From: Pseudomonas iranensis
GTDB taxonomy: Bacteria > Pseudomonadota > Gammaproteobacteria > Pseudomonadales > Pseudomonadaceae
NCBI RefSeq assembly: GCF_014268585.2
Contig: NZ_CP077092.1
Coordinates: 1,860,001 to 1,924,000 of the forward strand
DNA length: 64,000 bases
Direction of reading: 5' to 3'
The notes under the pieces were generated by a model, which saw nothing but the letters and a program-made list of their open reading frames with translations, was not told the DNA's origin and did not search any database. Below, one piece after another: positions 8,776 to 17,986 of this stretch. How positions within the stretch are numbered: position 1 is the first letter of the stretch; each line of letters opens with the position of its first letter. Made by a program: the position numbers and the translations under genes.

Positions 8776-11691
8776 ATGCAAGGCAAGTACAGTTCTGAAC
8801 TGACGCTACCGCTCAACGAGTTGTTGACGGTGGTGCTGATTACTCACAACCGGCCGGCGTTCCTGCGCCGTGCGGTGAAGTATTACAGCAGCTTGCCCTG
8901 CCGAATCATGGTGCTGGATTCCACGCCGGAACGTCCGGAAGGCGATTTCTCCGCCGTCGATTATCATCATGTACCGCAATTCGCCTACTGGGGGATGCAG
9001 GCCAAACTGGCCTATGGCGTCGAGCAACTGAGCACGCCATACATGGTGCTGGCGGCGGATGACGATTTCATCGTGTTCGATTCGCTCTGCGAGTCTGTCG
9101 GCTTTCTTCAGGCCAATCGTGACTATGGCATGTGCCACGGCTATTGCCTGATGTACCTGGCGAAGGCCGATGGCGTGAACTACTACCGCCGCGACAAGAA
9201 GGTTCAGGAAGACTATTCGTCCGAGCGGGCGCAGGATCGCGTCATTGACTACATGAGTCAGTACATCCCGCCGTTCTACGCGGTGACCCGTACCGACCTG
9301 ATGAAAACCTGGCACTCGTCATTGCCGCCGGGGACCAATTTCCAATGGCAGGAAATCGGGCACGTGTATTACCTGCTGGCGAGCGCCAAGGCACGGATCC
9401 TGCCGATTCCCTATGTGGTACGCGAGATCAACTACGGCGTTTCCGAACACAATACCGACGTGTATCACTCGCTGACCTATGTTGATGGCAAGTCGGTCGC
9501 CGAACGAGAGGCGTTTGCCGAATTCCTTGTCTCGCTGCCGACCGGTATCCAGAACCTCGATGCAGGGCAAGCCAAGGCATTTGTTCTGGAGAGCTTTGCG
9601 GCGATGGCCGAGAGTCTGGCCGTCCGCCGGGCGCTGACTGCCGAGTTGATTTTCGAGTCGACCTGGAATCAGCAATTGCGGCGGCCTGATCGGCGTTTCG
9701 GCCCACTGCAGTACGTTGAGATGCCGTTCTACAACCAGACGTTTTTCGATCTTCTGGAACAGTTTGAATTCATGATGCACGCCCTGCCGGCGGGTCGCCT
9801 TCAGTTGGAAGGGCTGGAAGGTGTATGGACGCGTCAGGCGCATCTGCTCCAGGCGCGTAATAACGATACGCCGGAGAGCGTGGTCGACCGGTTGTGGCAG
9901 GCGCATGATCTGAATGCGTTCAACCAGGTGGTTACCAAGCGTCTGGCCGCGCAGCTGCAAGTGCTCGGTGACGAGACGGCGGCGCAAGCCATGCATGAAT
10001 GGGTCGCCCGCCTCGAGGCGCTGACGGTCGACGATCATCAGGTCACGTTCGACAAGATGCAATCGGGACGTTTGTTGAATTGGCTGGCTGCACGTGCGCC
10101 TGCCATCGAGCAGCTCGAGTCGATCAGCCAACACGTGGCTGCCGAAGGTGGTGGTCAGCAGTTCGGTATCTTCCTCCTTGATCTGGACAACGACATCGAC
10201 AAGTTGCAGGTGTCGCTCGACAGCCTGGTCGAGGGGCACTGCAAAGCGTTCAGGATTGTCGTGTTCACCACTGGTGAAGCGCCGGCAGCGACCACTGCGC
10301 AGAACACCCTGCACTTTGTCCGTGTCACGCCCGGCAATCTCGTCGACAAACTCAACCAGAGCGCTCAGCAGTCGCCAAGCGACTGGTTGATGTTGGCTCA
10401 GGCCGGTGATGAGTTCACCGCTAGCGGCCTGTTGCGCGCCAGCCTTGAACTGATGGGGGCCGAGAGTGTGCGTGCGGTCGCCACCGATGAAATCCAGCGC
10501 AAGGAAAACGGCGCACTGGTCGACGTATTCCGCCCCGGTTTCAACCTGGATCTGCTGCAAAGCGTGCCGTCGCTGATGGCGCGGCATTGGTTGATCCGTC
10601 GCCAGGTGCTGCTTGACGCTGGCGGTTATCAGGCCGACTTCAGCAAGGCGCTGGAATTCGATCTGTTGCTGCGCATCATCGAACAGGGCGGACTTGACGG
10701 TCTCGCGCATCTCGACGAGCCGCTGCTGATCACCGAGCAGGCGCCTCTGGAAGAAAACGCCCACGAGCGTCAGGCGTTGCTGCGTCACTTGGGCAATCGC
10801 GGCTACAAGGCCAAAATCACTTCGGCGGCGCCGGGCACCTGGCAGATCGATTATCGCCACACTGAGCAGCCACTGGTTTCGATCATTGTGCCGGTCATCG
10901 ATGATTTGCCGGCACTGCGCCGCTGCCTGGAGGGCGTGCTGCTCAAAACCCGTTACAGCCGCTACGAAGTGCTGCTGGCAGCCAACGGCAAGCAGTCGGC
11001 AGCGGTCAACGATTGGCTGGGAACGCTGCGCCACGCCAAGGTCAACGTGTTGCGTGCCGACCAGCCGCTGAGCGAAGTCGCCTTGTTCAACGCCGCCAGC
11101 GAACAGGCGCAAGGTGAATACCTGGTGCTGCTGGCCGCGGACAGCGAAGTGGTCAATCCGAACTGGATCGATTCGCTGCTCAACCATGCCCAGCGTCCTG
11201 AAGTCGGCATTGTCGGCGTCAAACTCGTCGATCGCGATGGCAAAGTCGCCAATGCCGGTCTGATTCTTGGTCTGAACGAAGGCGTGGGTTCGCCTTTCAT
11301 CGGCGAGCAACACAAGGCCGAGGGCTACATGCAGCGGCTGGTTGTCGAGCAGAATTATTCGGCCGTCTCCAGGGTATGCCTGATGGTCGGCAAAGAGCTG
11401 TTCAATGCCCTTGGCGGCCTCGACGAAGCGACCTTCGCTGACGGCTATGCCGATGTCGATCTGTGCCTGAAGGCCGGCCAGGCCGGTTACCTCACCGTGT
11501 GGACGCCACTGGTGCAGGTGCTGCACACCGGCGAGCTGCCACAGGCGCCAGCGGCATTGGCGGCATTGCGTGAAAAATGGCCCGACGCCTTTGCCCAGGA
11601 TCCGGCGTACAACGCCAACCTGGCCTTGAGTGGTAAAGGTTTCACTCTGGGCGAAAACGCCTCGATCAATTGGGCGCAGTTGCTCGCCTGA
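8776..11691 (+). CDS. Multidomain glycosyltransferase (971 aa)
   Basis: Three segments can be seen. Residues about 10-200 form a GT-A domain of the TIGR00180 type (VVLITHNRPAFLRRAVKYY; LAADDDFIVFD as the metal site near residue 95). Residues about 460-640 look like a partial GT2 domain (FGIFLLDLDNDIDKLQVSLD). Residues about 698-950 are a full GT2 domain (PLVSIIVPVIDDLPALRRCL; AADSEV near residue 793). The ATG at 8776 has GAGAGAAG before it; the longer TTG reading at 8761 is not needed. It probably assembles more than one sugar of the flagellin glycan, like the long Fgt-type enzymes of Pseudomonas islands. It sits between the CDP-sugar and pseudaminic-acid genes. Donor specificity is unknown. 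Confidence 0.85.
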   Translation: MQGKYSSELTLPLNELLTVVLITHNRPAFLRRAVKYYSSLPCRIMVLDSTPERPEGDFSAVDYHHVPQFAYWGMQAKLAYGVEQLSTPYMVLAADDDFIVFDSLCESVGFLQANRDYGMCHGYCLMYLAKADGVNYYRRDKKVQEDYSSERAQDRVIDYMSQYIPPFYAVTRTDLMKTWHSSLPPGTNFQWQEIGHVYYLLASAKARILPIPYVVREINYGVSEHNTDVYHSLTYVDGKSVAEREAFAEFLVSLPTGIQNLDAGQAKAFVLESFAAMAESLAVRRALTAELIFESTWNQQLRRPDRRFGPLQYVEMPFYNQTFFDLLEQFEFMMHALPAGRLQLEGLEGVWTRQAHLLQARNNDTPESVVDRLWQAHDLNAFNQVVTKRLAAQLQVLGDETAAQAMHEWVARLEALTVDDHQVTFDKMQSGRLLNWLAARAPAIEQLESISQHVAAEGGGQQFGIFLLDLDNDIDKLQVSLDSLVEGHCKAFRIVVFTTGEAPAATTAQNTLHFVRVTPGNLVDKLNQSAQQSPSDWLMLAQAGDEFTASGLLRASLELMGAESVRAVATDEIQRKENGALVDVFRPGFNLDLLQSVPSLMARHWLIRRQVLLDAGGYQADFSKALEFDLLLRIIEQGGLDGLAHLDEPLLITEQAPLEENAHERQALLRHLGNRGYKAKITSAAPGTWQIDYRHTEQPLVSIIVPVIDDLPALRRCLEGVLLKTRYSRYEVLLAANGKQSAAVNDWLGTLRHAKVNVLRADQPLSEVALFNAASEQAQGEYLVLLAADSEVVNPNWIDSLLNHAQRPEVGIVGVKLVDRDGKVANAGLILGLNEGVGSPFIGEQHKAEGYMQRLVVEQNYSAVSRVCLMVGKELFNALGGLDEATFADGYADVDLCLKAGQAGYLTVWTPLVQVLHTGELPQAPAALAALREKWPDAFAQDPAYNANLALSGKGFTLGENASINWAQLLA

Positions 11692-11713
11692 GCAGGCCGA
11701 CAGGAATTACAAC

Positions 11714-12715
11714 ATGTTCAACGGACAATCGATTTTCATCTCCGGCGGCACCGGCTCGTTCGGGCGCAACTTCATCCGTCGCTTGCTGGAGCAATACCAG
11801 CCCAAGCGCGTGGTGGTGTTCTCCCGCGACGAGCTCAAGCAATACGAAATGCAGCAGACGTTCAATGCACCGTGCATGCGTTATTTCATCGGCGACGTGC
11901 GTGACGCCGAGCGCTTGCGTCAGGCGATGCGCGGCATCGATTACGTAGTGCATGCCGCCGCGTTGAAGCAGGTGCCGGCGGCGGAGTACAACCCGACCGA
12001 ATGCATCCGCACCAACGTCAACGGCGCGGAAAACATCATCGCCGCTGCCATCGACAACGGTGTGAAAAAAGTCGTGGCGCTGTCCACCGACAAGGCGGTC
12101 AGCCCGATCAATCTGTACGGCGCGACCAAGCTGCTTTCGGACAAACTGTTCGTCGCCGCCAACAACATTGCCGGCGAGCAGCAGACCCGTTTCGCCGTGG
12201 TGCGCTACGGCAATGTCGCCGGTTCGCGCGGCTCGGTAGTGCCGTTCTTCAGCAAGCTGATCGCTGACGGCGCGCAAGAATTGCCGATCACCGACGAGCG
12301 CATGACGCGGTTCTGGATCACCCTCGACCACGGCGTGCAGTTCGTCCTCGATAGCTTCGCGCGCATGCACGGCGGTGAAGTGTTCGTGCCGAAGATCCCG
12401 TCGATCCGCATCGTCGATCTGGCGCGCGGCATGGCTGAACATCTGCCGCACAAGAACGTCGGCATTCGTCCCGGTGAGAAGCTGCACGAACTGATGGTGC
12501 CGCTGGACGATGCGCGCATGACCCTTGAGTTTGACGACCATTACACGATTCAGCCGTCGATTCGTTTTACCAGCGTCGACGTCGATTTCGCCGTCGATAA
12601 ACTCGGTGAACGTGGCCGTGCCGTGGGCGAGGATTTCGAGTATCGCTCGGACACCAACCCGCATTTCCTTTCAGTGGGGCAGATCGCCGATCTGCACGCG
12701 AAGCTGTCGGTATGA
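11714..12715 (+). CDS. pseB: UDP-GlcNAc 4,6-dehydratase (inverting)
   Basis: The product has 333 residues. It starts the pseudaminic acid pathway: C4 oxidation, C6 dehydration and C5 epimerisation of UDP-GlcNAc. SGGTGSFG at residues 10-17 is the NAD-binding loop, ALKQVPAAEYNP is typical of PseB/FlaA1, and the catalytic triad includes Y-G-A-T-K in INLYGATKLLSDKL. The short N-terminus without membrane segments matches soluble PseB rather than the large WbpM-type enzymes. The next gene overlaps by 4 bp (ATGA), giving the standard pseB-pseC pair. Confidence 0.95.
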   Translation: MFNGQSIFISGGTGSFGRNFIRRLLEQYQPKRVVVFSRDELKQYEMQQTFNAPCMRYFIGDVRDAERLRQAMRGIDYVVHAAALKQVPAAEYNPTECIRTNVNGAENIIAAAIDNGVKKVVALSTDKAVSPINLYGATKLLSDKLFVAANNIAGEQQTRFAVVRYGNVAGSRGSVVPFFSKLIADGAQELPITDERMTRFWITLDHGVQFVLDSFARMHGGEVFVPKIPSIRIVDLARGMAEHLPHKNVGIRPGEKLHELMVPLDDARMTLEFDDHYTIQPSIRFTSVDVDFAVDKLGERGRAVGEDFEYRSDTNPHFLSVGQIADLHAKLSV

Positions 12716-13872
12716 TTCCCTACGGTCGGCAGAGCCTCGATCAGGCAGACATCGATGCGGTGGTCGAGGTGTTGCAATCGGACTGGCTGACCCAGGGGCC
12801 GACCATCGAACGCTTCGAACAGGCCATGGCCGCGCGTTGCCAGGCCGATTTTTCCGTGGCGGTGTGCAATGCCACGGCGGCGCTGCACATTGCTTGTCTG
12901 GCCGCTGACCTGGGGCCGGGCGATCGCTTGTGGACCTCGCCGAATACGTTTCTGGCTTCGGCCAACTGCGGGCGCTATTGCGGCGCCGAGGTTGATTTCG
13001 TCGACATCGATCCGCTGACCTGGAACCTCGATGCGTTCGCGCTTGAAGCGAAGCTCGAACAGGCCGAGCGCGACGGCACGTTGCCCAAAGTACTCGTCGC
13101 CGTCGCGTTCTCCGGGCAGAGCTGCGATATGCGGCGCATCGCCGAACTGGCGGAGCGCTACCATTTCACCGTGATTGAAGACGCCTCGCACGCCGTGGGC
13201 GCGAGCTACGCCGGGCGCCCGGTCGGTTGTGGCGAATTTGCGGCAATGACGGTGTTCAGTTTTCACCCGGTGAAAATCATCACCAGCGCCGAAGGCGGCA
13301 TGGTCCTGACCAATCGCCCGGTGCTGGCCGAACGTCTGCGACGCCTGCGCAGCCACGGCATGACCCGCGATCCCGAGCACATGACCGAGCCGAGCCACGG
13401 GGCGTGGTATTACCAGCAAGTCGAGCTGGGCTTCAATTACCGGATCACCGATCTGCAAGCGGCGCTGGGCCTGTCACAACTGGGCAAACTGGATGAGTTT
13501 GTCGCCCGGCGCCGGGAACTGGCGGCGCGCTATGATCGCTTGCTGGCGTATTTGCCGGTGACGTTGCCGAGCCCGCAGGAAGAGGCGGAGTCGGCCTGGC
13601 ACTTGTATGTGATTCGCTTGCAGACCGAGCGCATCAGCCTCAGTCACCGCCAGGTCTTCGAAGGTTTGCGCGCCGCCGGTATTGGCGTGAATCTGCACTA
13701 CATTCCCGTGCACTTGCAGCCTTACTACCAGGATATGGGGTTTGCCGAGGGCGATTTCCCCGAGGCTGAACGCTATTACGCTCAAGCCATCAGCTTGCCG
13801 CTGTACCCCTTGCTGAGCGATGAGCAGCAGGATCATGTAGTCGAGCAACTGCGGCGATTGACCGAACGATGA
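12712..13872 (+). CDS. pseC: UDP-4-keto-6-deoxy-AltNAc aminotransferase
   Basis: This PLP enzyme of the DegT/DnrJ/EryC1 family (386 residues) transfers an amino group from glutamate to C4 of the PseB product. The opening PYGRQSLDQADI is characteristic, and the PLP lysine is in FSFHPVKIITSAEGG near residue 188. VIEDASHAVGA provides the cofactor aspartate. Length and order match PseC in Helicobacter and Campylobacter. It overlaps pseB by 4 bp. Confidence 0.95.
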   Translation: MIPYGRQSLDQADIDAVVEVLQSDWLTQGPTIERFEQAMAARCQADFSVAVCNATAALHIACLAADLGPGDRLWTSPNTFLASANCGRYCGAEVDFVDIDPLTWNLDAFALEAKLEQAERDGTLPKVLVAVAFSGQSCDMRRIAELAERYHFTVIEDASHAVGASYAGRPVGCGEFAAMTVFSFHPVKIITSAEGGMVLTNRPVLAERLRRLRSHGMTRDPEHMTEPSHGAWYYQQVELGFNYRITDLQAALGLSQLGKLDEFVARRRELAARYDRLLAYLPVTLPSPQEEAESAWHLYVIRLQTERISLSHRQVFEGLRAAGIGVNLHYIPVHLQPYYQDMGFAEGDFPEAERYYAQAISLPLYPLLSDEQQDHVVEQLRRLTER

Positions 13873-13899
13873 CCGCTGCGGCGGTAGACGAGACTGTGT

Positions 13900-14520
13900 A
13901 TGCGCGATCTGAGCGAGCAGGAAAGATTCTGGCAGGGTGAGTTCGGCAACCATTACGTTGAGCGCAATGTCGGCCAGGCGCTGGTGGCGGGCAATCTAGG
14001 GTTTTTCGCCAAAGCGCTGAGCCGGGCGGGTCGCGTCGACAGTCTGCTGGAGCTGGGTACCAACGCCGGCAACAATTTGCAGGCATTGCGTCAGTTATTG
14101 CCGCGTTGCGAACTGTTTGGTGTCGAGATCAACGAAAGCGCGTGCGCGCAGGCGCAGGCGCTGAACATCGCGCAAATCTGGCACGGCTCGTTGTTCGATT
14201 TTCCTGTCGAGCGCCGCTACGATCTGACCCTGAGCAAAGGCGTGCTGATCCATCTGGCTCCCGAGCTGTTGCCGCGCGCCTATGCGCAGCTGTACGAGCT
14301 GAGCCAGCGCTACATCCTGATCGCCGAGTACTACAATCCGGCACCGATGGAAATCGCTTACCGCGGTAACAGCGGCAAGCTGTTCAAGCGCGATTTTGCC
14401 GGGGAAATGCTTGATCGCTATGCCGATTTGCAACTGCTCGACTATGGCTTCGTCTATCACCGTGATCGGCAATTTCCGGCCGATGACATCACCTGGTTCC
14501 TGTTGGAAAAACGCCCTTGA
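13900..14520 (+). CDS. Pseudaminic acid biosynthesis-associated methylase
   Basis: The product is a 206-residue class I SAM methyltransferase. EQERFWQGEFGNHYVERN at the N-terminus and LLELGTNAGNNLQAL (motif I) near residue 50 are signatures of the methylase family that co-occurs with pse genes (TIGR03587). It is lodged between pseC and pseF, 27 bp after pseC, and overlaps pseF by 4 bp. Its substrate is not established in this organism; methylation of pseudaminic acid or an intermediate is inferred only from the neighbourhood. Confidence 0.85.
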   Translation: MRDLSEQERFWQGEFGNHYVERNVGQALVAGNLGFFAKALSRAGRVDSLLELGTNAGNNLQALRQLLPRCELFGVEINESACAQAQALNIAQIWHGSLFDFPVERRYDLTLSKGVLIHLAPELLPRAYAQLYELSQRYILIAEYYNPAPMEIAYRGNSGKLFKRDFAGEMLDRYADLQLLDYGFVYHRDRQFPADDITWFLLEKRP

Positions 14521-15212
14521 GCAACGTTGCAATCATCCCCGCCCGTGGCGGCAGCAAGCGTATTCCGCGCAAGAATCTCTTGCCGTTCGACGGCGTGCCA
14601 ATGATTGCCCGCTCGATCCGCACAGCGCTGGATTCAGGCTTGTTCGAGCAGGTCGTGGTCAGCACCGACGATGTCGAAATTGCCGACATCGCGAGGGCGC
14701 ACGGTGCGCAGGTACCGTTCATGCGCCCGGCCGATCTGGCCGATGATTATACCGGCACTGCGGCGGTCATCGTGCACGCACTGCAGCAGCTGCCGTCCTT
14801 CGATTTCGCTTGCTGCATTTACGCCACTGCGCCGCTGTTGCAGGCACGTTATCTGCGTCAGGGTCTGGAGTTGCTGGAGCAGCATCCGCATCGATCATTT
14901 GCATTCTCGGTTTGCGATTTCGCGTTTCCGGTACAGCGTGCACTGACAGTCGACGGGGACGGCGCCTTGACGGCGTTGTATCCCGAGTTTCGCAATACTC
15001 GTTCGCAGGACTTGCCCGAGGCGTTTCAGGATGCCGGGCAGTTTTACTGGGGCCGCAGCGCGGCATGGTTGCGCGATGATGTGCTGTATTCGCCAGCCAG
15101 CCTGCCGGTGATTCTGCCGCGATATCTGGTCCAGGACATCGACACCCCCGAGGACTTGAAACGCGCCGAATACCTGTACGCCGCGCTCAAGGCCGGCGGA
15201 GAATTGCAATGA
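14517..15212 (+). CDS. pseF: Pseudaminic acid cytidylyltransferase
   Basis: The product has 231 residues and activates pseudaminic acid with CTP to CMP-Pse. The CMP-sugar synthetase signature IIPARGGSKRIPRKN is at residues 6-20, followed by VVSTDD near residue 46 and a C-terminal PRYLVQDIDTPEDLKRAE motif. Translation starts at a TTG that overlaps the previous stop (TTGA), the same arrangement as the reductase gene at 6034. The family normally has about 230 residues, so no ATG downstream is preferred. Confidence 0.93.
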   Translation: MSNVAIIPARGGSKRIPRKNLLPFDGVPMIARSIRTALDSGLFEQVVVSTDDVEIADIARAHGAQVPFMRPADLADDYTGTAAVIVHALQQLPSFDFACCIYATAPLLQARYLRQGLELLEQHPHRSFAFSVCDFAFPVQRALTVDGDGALTALYPEFRNTRSQDLPEAFQDAGQFYWGRSAAWLRDDVLYSPASLPVILPRYLVQDIDTPEDLKRAEYLYAALKAGGELQ

Positions 15213-16714
15213 GAGTGCTGATCCGCGCCGACGCCTCGCCAACCATTGGCAGCGGCCACATCGCCCGTTGCCTGACGCTGGCGCGGGTGCTGCGCCGGCA
15301 GGGCAGTCATGTCGCATTTGCCTGTCGGCGTTTGCCGGGGCATCGACTGGAAGCCTTGAATGCCGAAGGCTTCGAGACCTTCGCGCTGCCCGAGCGCTAT
15401 CGTGATGAAGACCCGCTGCAGGCTATCGAATCGATGTTGCCGTGGCAGTTCGATATTGATGCACTGGGCCTGCTGCTGGACGGGCAGGCACCGTTCGACT
15501 GGATCATCGTCGACCATTATGGCCTCGATCATCACTGGCAAACCGCTGCCCGGCGCTGGGCGCACCGAATCGCCGCCGTGGATGATCTGGCCACGCGGCG
15601 CTACAGCGTCGATCTGCTGCTCAATCAGAACCTCTCTGGCTTGAGTGAAAACTACGCGCCGCTGCTGCCGCCAGGCTGTCGCACCTTGCTCGGCCCGCGC
15701 TACGCCATGCTGCGCGAAGAATTCAACTGCGAGGCCATCGAGATCAAACCGAAGGCCCGCCGCGTGCTGGTGAATTTCGGCGGTTTCGACGCGGCGAGGC
15801 AGACCCATCACGCGATGCTGGCGCTGGCTGATTTCACTGAGTTGCAGGTGGATTTCGTCGCTGGCGCCGACAACCCGGCGTGGACGCAGATGCAAGCGTT
15901 GGCCGAGACGCGACCGAACTGGCGCCTGCACAGTTTCGTCAGCGATTTCCATCAGCGCATGACTGAGGCCGACCTGTTTATCGGCGCTGGCGGCGGCACC
16001 AGTTGGGAGCGCGCGGCGCTGGGTTTGCCGACCATCTGCATCGCCGTGGCGAACAATCAGCAGGCCAACGGCGAAGTCATGGCCGCAGCCGGTGCGCATG
16101 TGTTCATGGGCGCCCGCGAGCAGGTCAGCGTCGAGCAGTTGCGTGATGCGGTCGGATTCATCGTGAACAATCATTTTCTACGCCGCAGCCTCGCCGAGCG
16201 CTCGCGGCAACTGGTCGACGGTCGCGGTGCCGAGCGTGTGGCGGCAACGCTGGCCGGTGCGGTGCTCAAGTTGCGCCCGGCGACGCTGGACGATGCGCAG
16301 TTGCTGTTCGATGGACGCAATGCCGAAGCGGTACGGCGCTGGTCGCTGGAAATCGGCGTCATCGATTGGGCGCAGCATCTGAACTGGTTGACGGCGAGTC
16401 TGCGCAATCCGCAGCGGCTGCTGCTGATTGCCGAGGCGGATGACGGCCCGGTCGGGGTGCTGCGCTACGACTTGCGCGGGTTCGATGCCGAAGTGTCGAT
16501 CTATCTGCTGGAGGGGCGTTTCGGCCTCGGTTGGGGCAGGGCAGTGCTCAGCCGTGGCGAAGCGTTTGTCGCTGCGCACTGGCCGCAGTTGACGCGCATT
16601 ACTGCCCGGGTCATGCCCGCCAATCAGTCCTCATTGAAAGTCTTCCGCGACGCCGGGTTCACTCAAGAGACCTGCGCGTTCAGCCGTGTTCTGAAGGATC
16701 ACCCGCATGTCTAG
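15209..16714 (+). CDS. pseG: PseG-PseH fusion (UDP-sugar hydrolase plus N-acetyltransferase)
   Basis: One 501-residue chain carries two consecutive pathway activities. Residues 1 to about 345 are PseG, which removes UDP from UDP-2,4-diacetamido-2,4,6-trideoxy-altrose: RADASPTIGSGHIARCLTLA at the N-terminus, FIGAGGGTSWERAALGLP near residue 260. Residues about 352-501 form a GNAT domain equivalent to PseH (LRPATLDDAQLLFDGRN; ITARVMPANQSSLKVFRDAGF), which acetylates N4 of the PseC product. In Helicobacter and Campylobacter these are separate genes. No other pseH is present, so the fusion completes the pathway. The gene overlaps both neighbours by 4-8 bp. Confidence 0.92.
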   Translation: MRVLIRADASPTIGSGHIARCLTLARVLRRQGSHVAFACRRLPGHRLEALNAEGFETFALPERYRDEDPLQAIESMLPWQFDIDALGLLLDGQAPFDWIIVDHYGLDHHWQTAARRWAHRIAAVDDLATRRYSVDLLLNQNLSGLSENYAPLLPPGCRTLLGPRYAMLREEFNCEAIEIKPKARRVLVNFGGFDAARQTHHAMLALADFTELQVDFVAGADNPAWTQMQALAETRPNWRLHSFVSDFHQRMTEADLFIGAGGGTSWERAALGLPTICIAVANNQQANGEVMAAAGAHVFMGAREQVSVEQLRDAVGFIVNNHFLRRSLAERSRQLVDGRGAERVAATLAGAVLKLRPATLDDAQLLFDGRNAEAVRRWSLEIGVIDWAQHLNWLTASLRNPQRLLLIAEADDGPVGVLRYDLRGFDAEVSIYLLEGRFGLGWGRAVLSRGEAFVAAHWPQLTRITARVMPANQSSLKVFRDAGFTQETCAFSRVLKDHPHV

Positions 16715-17759
16715 TTTCAAGATTGGCCAGCACACCATCGGTGCCGATGCGCCGCCGTTCATCATTGCCGAGATGAGTGGCAATCATAACCAGTCGTTGG
16801 AGGTGGCTCTGCAAATCGTCGAGGCGGCAGCCAAGGCCGGGGCGCATGCGTTGAAGCTGCAAACCTACACCGCCGAAACCATGACCCTGGATTTGGCTGA
16901 AGGCGAATTCTTCATCAAGGATCCGGGCAGTCTGTGGGCCGGCACGTCGCTCTACGATCTCTACGAAAAAGCCCATACGCCGTGGGAGTGGCATGCGCCG
17001 ATTTTTGCTCGGGCCAAGGAGTTGGGCATGCTCGCGTTCTCGACGCCGTTCGATGACAGCGCGGTAGACTTTCTCGAAAGCCTTGAAGTGCCGGCGTACA
17101 AGATTGCCAGTTTTGAAAACACCGATCTGCCGTTGATCCGTCGAGTGGCAGCGACCGGCAAACCACTGATCATCTCCACCGGCATGGCGAGTATTGCTGA
17201 GCTGGATGAAACCGTGCGTGCCGCACGCGAGGCCGGGTGCAAGAGTCTGGTGTTGCTCAAGTGCACCAGCACCTATCCGGCCACGCCCCTCAACAGCAAC
17301 GTGCGCACGATCCCGCATCTGCGTGAGTTGTTTGGATGCGAGGTGGGGCTGTCAGATCATTCGATGGGCGTTGGCGTGTCGGTGGCCGCAGTGGCGCTGG
17401 GCGCGACCGTGGTGGAGAAGCATTTCACCCTCGACCGTTCCGCCGGTGGCGTGGACGCGAGTTTCTCCCTGGAGCCTGCGGAGCTGGCCAGTCTGGTCGT
17501 CGAAACCGAGCGAGCCTGGCGGGCGATGGGGCATGTTCAGTACGGTCCGACCGAGGCCGAGCGCAAGTCGCTGGTCTATCGCCGGTCGCTGTATGTCACC
17601 GCTGACATGGTCGCTGGTGAAGCCTTTACCGGGGACAATCTGCGCGCCATTCGCCCCGGTCTCGGTCTGCCGCCCAAGCACACCGAAGCCGTCCTCGGAC
17701 GCCGTGCGCGCACCGCGATCAAGCGCGGTACGCCGCTCGACTGGTCGTTGATCGAATAA
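16707..17759 (+). CDS. pseI: Pseudaminic acid synthase
   Basis: The product has 350 residues and condenses the free altrose derivative with phosphoenolpyruvate to give pseudaminic acid. The NeuB-type barrel shows FIIAEMSGNHNQSL near residue 20, LKCTSTYPA near 190, GLSDHSMG near 215 and VEKHFTLDR near 237. A SAF (antifreeze-like) domain follows residue 285 (RRSLYVTADMVAGEAF). SDHSMG with EMSGNHN is the pattern of PseI rather than NeuB or LegI. It ends the pse operon. Confidence 0.95.
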   Translation: MSSFKIGQHTIGADAPPFIIAEMSGNHNQSLEVALQIVEAAAKAGAHALKLQTYTAETMTLDLAEGEFFIKDPGSLWAGTSLYDLYEKAHTPWEWHAPIFARAKELGMLAFSTPFDDSAVDFLESLEVPAYKIASFENTDLPLIRRVAATGKPLIISTGMASIAELDETVRAAREAGCKSLVLLKCTSTYPATPLNSNVRTIPHLRELFGCEVGLSDHSMGVGVSVAAVALGATVVEKHFTLDRSAGGVDASFSLEPAELASLVVETERAWRAMGHVQYGPTEAERKSLVYRRSLYVTADMVAGEAFTGDNLRAIRPGLGLPPKHTEAVLGRRARTAIKRGTPLDWSLIE

Positions 17760-17986
17760 GCCAATCTGCCATCGATTCGGCAAAATAGCGTGACCTGCGA
17801 GTCATAACGCGCATCTTCACTGTATTGTATTGACCGGGGAGATGGCGCCTGGCCCGTTTTGCGGTTCCAGTGATAGCCCTTTGCGCTTCCCGTGGCTGCC
17901 CGTTGTGGCGGCCGTTTTCTGTTTGTCGGCGCCCCTCGAATCCTTGCGAGCGGTGGTTTTGGGCTGTTTTTTATTGGGAAGCCGTA

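Noticed and set aside
9319-11526. Long minus-strand open frames, for example 9319-11526, 1257-3200 and 56214-58643
   Set aside because: They lie fully antisense to well-supported genes and arise from GC-rich codon bias; their translations show no family features.
17851-17863. TGGCCCGTTTTGC as a sigma-54 promoter before the KAS III gene
   Set aside because: GG and GC are only 8 bp apart instead of 10.
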